A stretch of DNA of 5,720 nt from JAQGMO01 sp050954505. Its GTDB lineage: Bacteria > Pseudomonadota > Gammaproteobacteria > Burkholderiales > Burkholderiaceae_D. The notes under the pieces were generated by a model, which was not told where the DNA came from, made no database searches, and saw only the letters and a program-made list of their open reading frames with translations. Below are positions 1-5,720 of the stretch, in pieces (the first letter of the stretch is position 1; each line of letters starts with the position of its first letter). Both the position numbers and the translations under genes were made by a program. The stretch spans positions 1 to 5,720 of the forward strand of contig JBPBPY010000412.1 of assembly GCA_050954505.1 (NCBI GenBank), written 5' to 3'.

Positions 1-577
1 TACCGAGGTAGTTGCCGATGATGGTATTGTTTGCGCCAGTAACATTGACGCCATCGCCGCCGTTGGCGGAACTCACATTGCGGGCGGCAGCAGTTGTTCC
101 ACCCACGATGACGCCGGTGGCGCCATCGATCAGTATGCCATTGCCGGAATTGCCGAGTGCATTGGCACCTGAAACATCGAGTCCGACCAGGTTGCCTGCA
201 ACCAGTGCAGTGTTGGACATGCTCCCGATATAGATGCCGTCAATTTGATTGGCCGAAACCAAATTGCCTGCGCCGGCAACCGTGCCGCCAATGACCGCAT
301 GATTTCCCCCGGTGACCGAAATGCCGGCCCGGCCATTGCCTGCAGCGGCAGTGCCTGCGGCATCGGTGCCCACGTAGTTTCCTTCAACCGTGTTGTCATC
401 ACCATTGGTGATCAGCACGCCATCGCCCTGGCTCCCGGCGATGACATTGCGGCTGGCAGCGTCGGTACCGCCGATCAGATTGTTGGAGGAGGCGATGGTA
501 ATACCGTTCCCATTGCCAAGGACAGTTGTGCCATCGGCGCGCAAGCCGAGATAATTGCCCAGGATTTTCAAATTGTC
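1..577 (-). repeat. Beta-helix coding repeats, three full units of 60-61 residues plus part of a fourth
   Basis: Unit 1 covers 577-398 (residues 350-409), unit 2 397-215 (410-470), unit 3 214-32 (471-531) and the start of unit 4 lies at 31-1. Each unit follows the plan N-x-G-N-[YL]-[LV]-G-x-[DR], then A-L-G-N or A-A-G-N, G-[IV]-x-[IV], IGGT or VGGT, A-x-[RG]-N, and DG[IV]. Units differ too much at DNA level to be recent copies. The pattern is that of stacked right-handed beta-helix coils, so the protein probably forms a long rod. Confidence 0.88.
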
Positions 578-1624
578 GGCGCCACTTGCCACGACGATGC
601 CCTCGTCAGCGAAATTGATGATCGAGAGGCCCTGCACTTGCGAATTGCCGGCGCCGGTGGCAAACGACAGACCGGCACCGGACAGGCCCGCGCCATCGAT
701 TTCCACAACCGGCGCAGTCGAATAACCGAATGCGCTGGTGCCATCGATTCTCACCGTGTCGGTAATCGTGGGCAGCAATGTAGCCAGAGTGATGGTTGAA
801 GCACCGACCGCAAATTCGATCATGTCGGCGCCGCTGGAAGCATTCGCATCAAGGATAGCCTGTCGTAGTGAACCGACGCCGCTATCGGCATTGCTGGAAA
901 CTACGATTAGCCCCATGATGCCGCCATACGAAGCCTGGGTTGCCGCATCTGCTGCAACCTGGCTTTCAATCTTTCCACGCGAATATTCCAGTATCCAGTC
1001 GCCTTGTCTGGCGGTGCTGCCTGTGAGGTCGCAGCTGGCAGCGATATCTGCACCGGTCAGGCGGCCAATGCTGTCGACAAACGCCTGACCGCTGGCGGTG
1101 GCGGCCACGTCGCAGCCATACAGCAGAATATCGCCGCCGCTGGCCAATGCTGTGCCCCATCCGGAAATGGCGATGGCGTTGGCAATCAGGTTGGCGCTGT
1201 CAAGTTGCGTCGACCCTAGCTGAAGTTCGCCATCGGCGCCATGGGACAGGATGTGGATGGCAGCGACATTCTGCTGCGACGCGAGATAGTTGCTGATCTG
1301 GGCAATGCCGTCCTTTCCGGTATCGAGAATCACCACATCGAATGTACGAGAGCCATTTTGAGGGGCTCCAAGGTCGATGGCCAATTGATTTGCATTTTCG
1401 AGTGCACCGTCGATGAACACCACTTCATGGCGTGGCAACACTTCCTCAGCGGCATTGCTGGATGCTGCGGCGATTTGTACTGGAAGCGCTGCTGATTGAT
1501 ATTGCGGCAATTCTTGAATCAGCGTCCCGGAGCCTGCCAGTGATGGCGCAAGTATGGCGGCATCGGCAGAAAACAGGATTCGCCGTTCGAATTCCTCGAA
1601 AACCAGACGGTCAGTTTCCATCAT
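1..1624 (-). CDS. LEPR-XLL / DUF4347 giant exported protein with beta-helix repeats (3' end outside window)
   Basis: The frame is open for 541 codons from ATG 1624 to the window edge. A second ATG follows at once (1621), and a TGA at 1630-1628 rules out an earlier start. No good Shine-Dalgarno site is visible. Residues 9-21 (FEEFERRILFSAD) resemble the LEPR-XLL tag found at the N-terminus of very large bacterial surface proteins. Residues about 67-220 match DUF4347, including HILSHG (His128) and LLYGCDVA (Cys171). Residues 243-271 carry the SLRQAILDAN motif that often opens parallel beta-helix domains. From residue 350 to the edge, repeats of about 60 residues carry GNYxG, IGGT and DGI motifs. 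There is no Sec signal peptide. Proteins of this layout are usually thought to leave the cell by type I secretion and act as adhesins or surface proteins, but the C-terminal secretion signal is not visible here. The gene is divergent from the large plus-strand gene. Family assignment is firm; function is not known. Confidence 0.93.
   Translation of the reverse strand, partial: MMETDRLVFEEFERRILFSADAAILAPSLAGSGTLIQELPQYQSAALPVQIAAASSNAAEEVLPRHEVVFIDGALENANQLAIDLGAPQNGSRTFDVVILDTGKDGIAQISNYLASQQNVAAIHILSHGADGELQLGSTQLDSANLIANAIAISGWGTALASGGDILLYGCDVAATASGQAFVDSIGRLTGADIAASCDLTGSTARQGDWILEYSRGKIESQVAADAATQASYGGIMGLIVVSSNADSGVGSLRQAILDANASSGADMIEFAVGASTITLATLLPTITDTVRIDGTSAFGYSTAPVVEIDGAGLSGAGLSFATGAGNSQVQGLSIINFADEGIVVASGADNLKILGNYLGLRADGTTVLGNGNGITIASSNNLIGGTDAASRNVIAGSQGDGVLITNGDDNTVEGNYVGTDAAGTAAAGNGRAGISVTGGNHAVIGGTVAGAGNLVSANQIDGIYIGSMSNTALVAGNLVGLDVSGANALGNSGNGILIDGATGVIVGGTTAAARNVSSANGGDGVNVTGANNTIIGNYLG
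965..1426 (-). other. DUF4347 domain with His/Cys pair
   Basis: This is the domain-encoding part of the minus-strand gene (residues about 67-220). It begins EVVFIDGALENANQL, has a strand followed by HILSHGADGELQLG, and later DILLYGCDVAATASGQAF and LTGADIAAS. Such blocks are typical of DUF4347. A His-Gly after one hydrophobic strand and a Gly-Cys after the next is also the layout of clan CD (caspase-like, CHAT) cysteine peptidases. Whether DUF4347 cleaves anything, for example its own protein, is not established to my knowledge. The domain call rests on sequence recognition; the peptidase idea is inference. Confidence 0.85.
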
Positions 1625-1673
1625 TTTTCATCAATCATCCACACCATGATTCCAGCCTGGCTCAAGCCCACCT

Positions 1674-1707
1674 AAAAAATCAGACACCAATGCCGCCCAT
1701 TTGTCTG
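1674..1707 (-). terminator. Hairpin plus T-run in the leader of the minus-strand gene (possible attenuator)
   Basis: Read on the minus strand, CAGACA AATG (1707-1698) can pair with CATT (1692-1689) and TGTCTG (1686-1681). The loop is GGCGG and a two-base GG bulge lies between the two stem parts. The stem is followed by A and then six T (1679-1674). This is the form of an intrinsic terminator, placed about 50 bases before the start codon and after the possible promoter, so it would act as an attenuator rather than an end-of-gene terminator. The stem is only moderately GC-rich, so its strength is uncertain. Confidence 0.45.
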
Positions 1708-1767
1708 GCTGCGGTCGAGGTTGGCAAATAATGGCTGGTCGGCACGCTGCAGCCAGTCATCCAAGCA

Positions 1768-1796
1768 ATTCTACAATAGAAAGTTTTTACTAGGAA
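1768..1796 (-). promoter_or_regulatory. Possible sigma70-type promoter for the minus-strand gene
   Basis: On the minus strand, TAGAAT (1773-1768) matches the -10 consensus at five of six positions. TTCCTA (1796-1791) lies 17 bases upstream as a poor -35 element (three of six). The site lies in the AT-rich block and would give a leader of about 135 bases before ATG 1624. The weak -35 makes this a tentative call. Confidence 0.3.
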
Positions 1797-1963
1797 ACAT
1801 TTTCCATTATTTCAACTTTTTCGGAAATTGTTTGTCGTAATTACTTCTGCAGTCGTTTGCCAGCCCATGTTGCATAAGCCCATACCACCGACCTGCCGAG
1901 GGACCTGAATGTGCGAATCCAAAACATTTTTAGCTTGATGCAAACAACGCTTTGGTGCGGCTA

Positions 1964-1986
1964 CGCAACTGATGTGTGCGCAACTG
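1964..1986. repeat. Direct repeat CGCAACTG, two copies 15 bases apart
   Basis: CGCAACTG occurs at 1964-1971 and again at 1979-1986, with a start-to-start distance of 15 bases. Spaced direct repeats in a divergent intergenic region can be sites for a regulator, but no known operator was recognised and two 8-base copies could arise by chance. Confidence 0.3.
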
Positions 1987-2140
1987 TATGGGAAAACCGC
2001 GTTTGAAAAAGCGCCCGCAGATCGGCCTGTATTTTTCAAATAGCGATCTTCAGGCCGGATTCATCGACGTTACGCAGCATATCAACAGCATCTCTGCCCG
2101 CGCATCCTCTTGTCAGGAACGGTCATTCGGCAAAACCGAT

Positions 2141-2169
2141 GGAACCGCTTGCTGCCTTGATACGACTCA
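2141..2169 (+). promoter_or_regulatory. Candidate hrp box (HrpL sigma factor promoter)
   Basis: GGAACC (2141-2146), a 16-base spacer and CGACTCA (2163-2169) match the HrpL consensus GGAACC-N15/16-CCACNNA at ten of eleven fixed positions. The one mismatch is G for C at 2164. HrpL is the ECF sigma factor that switches on type III secretion and effector genes in group I Hrp systems, as in Pseudomonas syringae, Erwinia and some Herbaspirillum. The site faces the large plus-strand gene. Transcription would start near 2175 and leave a leader of about 165 bases before ATG 2343, which is long for an effector gene. A transcript starting there could not include the upstream in-frame ATG at 2139. Confidence 0.55.
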
Positions 2170-2342
2170 CTGCGACAATCGGTTTTTTTCCAACAAGGCA
2201 GGTTAAATCGGGATTTCCTTGCGCACGCCCTGGATGGCTGCCATGGTTCGCATGGGCAGGCTGGCAAGCACCTGCCGCAGCGCAGGCGACGCCCTGGCTG
2301 CGCACAGCAAGCCCGGTATGGCGGCCACATCGGCAAAACGAC

Positions 2343-5300
2343 ATGCCCCTGAACGCCACACCTCGATTCACCAGCCCGGTCAATGCAGCCCATTCCACTG
2401 CTGCAGCCATTTCCGCGCAAGCAGCCCCTGCATCTCCAGGCTCATCCAACTCGCCCGGACTGACCGCGCCATCGAGCGACTTCCGTCCCGGGGCCAGCGC
2501 CCTGGCCGGCAGTGCACAAGCCAGCGAACTGCGGCGCAGGCAGCACATTGCGCGCCACAGCTTCGGCAAGCCGGGCGCCGACCTGGAACGAGACCCTGGC
2601 ATCGCGTCGATGTTGAAAAACCGTGAACACCGCGCCATCCAGGTGCACGAACAAAATTTCACCGAAGTGCGCCGCGCCCTGCAGCAGGTGCTGCTGGAAC
2701 GCGGTGAACCCTGCGTGTTCCTGAATGACGACAGCATGCAGGACCGCTTGACCGGCAAAGGCATCGTGCGCGACCGCAAGCCGACTTCGGTGGCGGGCGA
2801 GTATGACAGCCTGCTGGAGAGCGGCGGCACGCTGATCTTCAACCACTCCGCCTATGCGCCGGAAGGACTGGAAGCATTCAATGAAGTGATGCAGCGCCAG
2901 GAACTGGGCGGAAAAAAATTGCCTAACAATGTGCGCATCCTGCTGCTGGATAATGTCGACGACACCAGCCGGCCACTGACGCTGGCCCAGCTTACGCGTA
3001 CCATGCCGCTGGACATGACCGGGTTCCGGGCGTCGGCGCTGGCCGACGTACCGGTTTCGCCACCCGAGCGGCATCCTCAGGGTGTGCAGCTGATCGACCT
3101 GCAGTACGACCCTGAATGGCGTGATGTGCTCTGGTCCACTCCCGAGAACGCCAGCAAGGGCTGGCAGATGCGTCCGGGTTGGCTGAGCCAGCTTGACAAG
3201 AGCAAGCCGGTGGTGCTGCGCTGCCCGATGCCAGGCGACCCCTACCTGCAAGACCAGATCAAGGTGCTGCAGGCCCAGGGGTTTCACATCAGGGTGGAAA
3301 ACCAGCCCAGCAGTGACGAGATCAGCGAGCGAGTCGCCAACAAGCTCCCGGCGGCCTCGATTGAAGCGCTGATGGTGGAAGGCTACCGCGGCATCCTGTG
3401 CGTGAATCCGGCCACCCTGAACCAGGTCATTGCCGACATCGACTACATCGGCCAGGACGACCTGCCGGCCAGGCAGCCTTCCCTGCTGTCCCAGGCGGCC
3501 CGAAACAATGCCGAGCCGCTGGTGTTCATCAGCGATGACCTGACCGATACCGAGTGGATGCGGCTGATGCTGCATCCTGCCGCCTTCAAGGTGGCGGCCG
3601 CAGCCCATGTCAAACCCATGCCGCCGTTCGCCTCGCGTGTGCATGTCCTGCCCGCAAAACCCTTGCCGGCGGCGCCCGCAGACCAGGCGCTGTCGCGGCC
3701 GGTCAACCTGATTCATTCGTCGGACGCTGGCCTGGCTGCGCGATTCATCGGTCGCAGCGAGGCAGCCACCATCGTTCACTTCACGAAGGAAACCAAGGCC
3801 GACGAACTGTTCCTGTCCTTCGACGTCAAGTACGACGACCCCGAGCACTTCATCAAGCTCAAAGCAAAACCCCTGCAGTTCCTCAAGGATCTGCAGGAGG
3901 GCAAGCTGGTCTGCCTGTACGGCCTGGAAGCGAATCCGGACGTCGCGCAGCTGCTGGCGCCTCTGCTGAACCCGCCGCATTACCTGTTCATCAACGGCAA
4001 GCGGCTGAGTTTTGCCAATGGCAGCCTGAAGGGCCGGCTAGCAATATTTTCCGACGACCAGAAATTTCTGCAAAAGTATCGCCAGTCACCACAGTTCGCC
4101 GACCGCTTCGCCGATCGCGCCGAGTGGGAAAGAGCCTGCCTGTACCATCTGCTGCCGGAAAACAAGCCACCGGTGTATCGACATCTCGGTCAAGCGCAGC
4201 TCACCGACTTGCTGTCGCGGTTGCAGCAGCTGACCGCACTGGTCAAGGACAGCGGCGTGATGGCGGGCCAGGCGGCCAACTTCAATTTCGAACGTTTCGA
4301 CATGCTGTGCCGGCATCTGTTCAACCAGCCGCAGCAACGCGGCTTTGCCATGCGCAGCCTGTATCAGGACATGCTGATCGGCGAAGTCGTGCAGGTCGAC
4401 AGCGCGAAGGGTATGGACGACCATGAACGTGTGCGCATGGGGCTGCGTCTGCTGTTTCCCGAACAGATGGAATATCTGCCGCCGCAACATGTCGATGGCC
4501 AGGTACTGGCGCAGCTGCTGGCTGGCTGCCACCACCTGAAAGACCTCGAGAACAATGTCTGGAAGCTGCTCAACTGCCTCGACCTCGACACCGTGCGCCA
4601 GCTGTTTGCCGAAGTCTGCCCGAATGACGCCGCGCCGGGCGATCCGGCAAACGTCGCCCCCTTGCTAATAGAGATGCGCAAGCCGGGCAACATGGCCGAG
4701 CTGACCAACAAGGTCCTGCGTGTGGTGTTCGATCTTTCGATCCAGCACACTCTGCAGCTGCCCCCTCTGGTGCTGCGCGCGCGCAGCGGAATGAACATAC
4801 GGACCCAGGTTGGCCCGCTGGGACTGCACGCGGGCTTGCCGGTCGCTGCCAACACGGAAATGAATCGCCGCAAGGCCGGCCTGCTGGCCAATGCCGGAAA
4901 CATGGTATTTGCCGAAGGTCCGCCCGGGGCCGGCAAGAGCCACGCAATGGCTGGCAGCAGTTCCGGCAAAGTGATCAAGGCCAATGCCTGCGATATCGGC
5001 AACGGCAGCGCCGGCATTGCGTTCAATGACGCCATGCGCGAATGGATGACGACACCTGGCGCCGAACTGTGGCTGGACGAAGCCAATCTCGCGGGACCGC
5101 GCGCATTGAATTTTTTCCGCTCGCTGCTCGACAACGGCACGATGGTCATCGATGGGGTGCGCTACACCCTGCCCAAGGGGAACAAGCTCAAGGCAGCCGG
5201 CAACAGCACCATGCTGCATGGACGCACACGGCAAAATTTCATCGATGCGATTCCGACCCAGCGCTACGAAGGTTTCCATGAAGACGAGTTGCGCAGCCTG

Positions 5301-5720
5301 TTCCTCGAACCCATGCTGCGCAAGGCGTTTAATCCGGGCGCCGGGCCGATGCCCAAGGGGCTGGCACAACTCATGGAAACGCTGCTGTCGACGCATGTCG
5401 CTTTCGCCAGGACGTTTCCCGACCAGGCTTATTCGCAGCGCAACCTGGAGGAATTCACCGGTCAGCTGGCAGTTTTCCTGAAACACTATCCGGGCAAGGC
5501 TTCCCCGGCAGGATATGGACCGTATGTCATGCGGTTTGCCCTCGAGACCTATGGCAGCGCTTTGTCCGAGGCTGGTCTGGCAACCTGCCGGACCTGGCTT
5601 GCGCAGCGCCTGCAGATCAGGCCCGATGCACCTGCGCCGCTGGCTGTTCATGTCGACCTGTCCACCAGTTCGCTGGCGCCGACCGAAGCCACGCAAACAC
5701 TTTGCGACAGGCTGGCCTGG
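2343..5720 (+). CDS. Very large AAA+ ATPase-containing protein, candidate type III effector (3' end outside window)
   Basis: The frame is open for 1126 codons to the window edge. ATG 2343 is chosen because the protein looks real from there; upstream the same frame is open to TGA 2004 but is Trp-rich and unlike a protein. No Shine-Dalgarno site is clear; ATG 2139 and ATG 2610 are alternatives. Residues 1-45 lack Asp/Glu, have Leu3 and are about 18% Ser, as in type III effectors. Residues 120-575 hold three AAA-like segments without nucleotide-binding residues. Residues about 580-840 look mainly helical. An intact AAA+ core follows: Walker A GPPGAGKS (859-866, Lys865), Walker B LWLDEAN (909-915, Asp912-Glu913), sensor-1 candidate Asn954 and arginine-finger candidate Arg974. 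The DEAN form and a hairpin after it recall dynein-related/midasin ATPases. Such proteins remodel other proteins using ATP. I do not recognise a named family. There is no signal peptide or membrane segment. Confidence 0.92.
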   Translation, partial: MPLNATPRFTSPVNAAHSTAAAISAQAAPASPGSSNSPGLTAPSSDFRPGASALAGSAQASELRRRQHIARHSFGKPGADLERDPGIASMLKNREHRAIQVHEQNFTEVRRALQQVLLERGEPCVFLNDDSMQDRLTGKGIVRDRKPTSVAGEYDSLLESGGTLIFNHSAYAPEGLEAFNEVMQRQELGGKKLPNNVRILLLDNVDDTSRPLTLAQLTRTMPLDMTGFRASALADVPVSPPERHPQGVQLIDLQYDPEWRDVLWSTPENASKGWQMRPGWLSQLDKSKPVVLRCPMPGDPYLQDQIKVLQAQGFHIRVENQPSSDEISERVANKLPAASIEALMVEGYRGILCVNPATLNQVIADIDYIGQDDLPARQPSLLSQAARNNAEPLVFISDDLTDTEWMRLMLHPAAFKVAAAAHVKPMPPFASRVHVLPAKPLPAAPADQALSRPVNLIHSSDAGLAARFIGRSEAATIVHFTKETKADELFLSFDVKYDDPEHFIKLKAKPLQFLKDLQEGKLVCLYGLEANPDVAQLLAPLLNPPHYLFINGKRLSFANGSLKGRLAIFSDDQKFLQKYRQSPQFADRFADRAEWERACLYHLLPENKPPVYRHLGQAQLTDLLSRLQQLTALVKDSGVMAGQAANFNFERFDMLCRHLFNQPQQRGFAMRSLYQDMLIGEVVQVDSAKGMDDHERVRMGLRLLFPEQMEYLPPQHVDGQVLAQLLAGCHHLKDLENNVWKLLNCLDLDTVRQLFAEVCPNDAAPGDPANVAPLLIEMRKPGNMAELTNKVLRVVFDLSIQHTLQLPPLVLRARSGMNIRTQVGPLGLHAGLPVAANTEMNRRKAGLLANAGNMVFAEGPPGAGKSHAMAGSSSGKVIKANACDIGNGSAGIAFNDAMREWMTTPGAELWLDEANLAGPRALNFFRSLLDNGTMVIDGVRYTLPKGNKLKAAGNSTMLHGRTRQNFIDAIPTQRYEGFHEDELRSLFLEPMLRKAFNPGAGPMPKGLAQLMETLLSTHVAFARTFPDQAYSQRNLEEFTGQLAVFLKHYPGKASPAGYGPYVMRFALETYGSALSEAGLATCRTWLAQRLQIRPDAPAPLAVHVDLSTSSLAPTEATQTLCDRLAW
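2702..4060 (+). repeat. Three degenerate AAA-like modules (protein-level repeats)
   Basis: Three segments of the plus-strand protein repeat the strand-loop-helix plan of an AAA core. Module 1 spans residues about 122-204: PCVFL, then GGTLIFNHSAYAPEGLEAF, then RILLLDN. Module 2 spans 289-399: VVLRCPMPGDPYLQDQI, then RGILCVNPATLNQVI, then LVFISDD. Module 3 spans 475-572: ATIVHFTKETKADEL, then LVCLYGLEANPDV, then RLAIFSDD. None has the GK[ST] of Walker A or the DE of Walker B. Module 3 best shows the kinship with the intact core: LLNPPHYLFINGKRLSF (541-557) lines up with LLDNGTMVIDGVRYTL (928-943), and both follow an EAN triplet. The Walker-B-like strands of modules 1-3 are about 170-190 residues apart. 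This is a by-eye alignment. Confidence 0.5.
4857..5280 (+). other. Intact AAA+ ATPase core of the plus-strand protein
   Basis: This encodes residues about 839-979. In order: a short strand (NMVFAEG), Walker A GPPGAGKS at 4917-4940, Walker B LWLDEAN at 5067-5087, a helix (GPRALNFFRSLLDN), a hairpin (MVIDGVRYTL), sensor-1 candidate AAGN ending at Asn954, then QRY with Arg974 as a possible arginine finger. All residues needed to bind and split ATP are present. The spacing of about 50 residues between Walker A and B is normal for AAA+ proteins. Confidence 0.88.

Larger units (their letters stand above)
1625..2342. other. Divergent intergenic region (718 bases)
   Basis: This region separates the two start codons. 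I see no convincing gene in it: the short open frames on both strands have unusual composition, no ribosome site and no recognisable protein. The part at about 1765-1850 is clearly richer in A and T than its surroundings. Separate entries cover the possible promoter, hairpin with T-run, direct repeat and hrp-box-like site. A further GGCAGG (2255-2260) and CCTGCC (2271-2276) pair could form a hairpin in the leader of the plus-strand gene. A perfect small inverted repeat GGAAA-CAT-TTTCC sits at 1793-1805 and could be an operator half, but it may be chance. Confidence 0.7.

Noticed and set aside
1..577. Repeats as a CRISPR array or tandem DNA repeat.
   Set aside because: The periodicity is about 180 bases, similar only at protein level, and is explained by beta-helix coils.
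245..1219. Plus-strand open frames opposite the repeat protein.
   Set aside because: They are shadows of the minus-strand frame, which has coherent DUF4347 and beta-helix motifs through all 541 codons.
2157..2175. ATACGACTCACT (2161-2172 region) resembles the phage T7 promoter core.
   Set aside because: Twelve bases agree, but the TATAG initiation part is replaced by GCGAC, so it would not be a T7 promoter. The same bases are better explained as the -10 part of the hrp-box-like site or chance.
2139..2342. Upstream in-frame ATG 2139 as the start of the large plus-strand gene.
   Set aside because: The extra 68 residues are very rich in Trp and Pro and unlike a real protein, no ribosome site precedes it, and the ATG overlaps the candidate promoter.
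1625..2342. TTCG-N16-TTCG (hrpII/PIP box of Ralstonia and Xanthomonas) in the intergenic region.
   Set aside because: TTCG occurs several times (1820, 2126, 2247) but none has a second copy at the required distance.
2219..2626. A plus-strand open frame of about 135 codons overlapping the start of the large gene in another frame.
   Set aside because: It is Cys-, His- and Arg-rich past 2343, where it simply shadows the real gene, and has no ribosome site. A frameshift joining it to the large gene is not needed because the large gene's own frame reads well from 2343.
2442..3980. A long minus-strand open frame (512 codons) opposite the AAA gene, rich in Gln, His and Arg.
   Set aside because: It is the antisense shadow of the GC-rich plus-strand gene; its composition is abnormal and it has no recognisable domain, while the plus frame has clear AAA+ motifs.

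Overview
The window looks like a moderately GC-rich Gram-negative chromosome. Codon third positions are mostly G or C, and the proteins resemble those of Betaproteobacteria or Gammaproteobacteria. It holds two large genes that are transcribed away from each other and both run off the window ends. The best guess is a plant- or soil-associated member of the Burkholderiales (Oxalobacteraceae-like). That guess rests on a candidate HrpL-type promoter box combined with a LEPR-XLL/DUF4347 giant protein. No housekeeping gene is present to fix the taxon.

Left part (1-1624, minus strand): the first 541 codons of a large exported repeat protein. It has a LEPR-XLL-like N-terminal tag, a DUF4347 domain with a His-Gly...Gly-Cys pair like that of caspase-fold proteins, and then a right-handed beta-helix built on a repeat of about 60 residues. 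The repeats continue past the window edge.

Middle (1625-2342): a 718-base divergent intergenic region. It contains an AT-rich stretch with a possible promoter for the minus-strand gene. It also has a hairpin followed by six T (read on the minus strand) in that gene's leader, which could act as an attenuator. An 8-base direct repeat lies further right. On the plus strand, GGAACC-N16-CGACTCA closely matches the HrpL-dependent hrp box of type III secretion genes.

Right part (2343-5720, plus strand): 1126 open codons of a very large protein, with no stop in the window. Its first 45 residues have no acidic residue, are rich in Ser/Ala/Pro and have Leu at position 3, like type III effectors. Further on is an intact AAA+ ATPase core with Walker A GPPGAGKS and Walker B LWLDEAN, of the dynein-related/midasin (AAA_5) style. 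Before it I see three segments that keep the layout of an AAA core but have lost the nucleotide-binding residues. The combined reading is a candidate HrpL-regulated type III effector built from tandem AAA-like modules of which only the last seen is catalytically intact. This is an inference and is the main point of interest. The two genes need not work together; both would encode surface or secreted factors acting on the cell's surroundings or a host.
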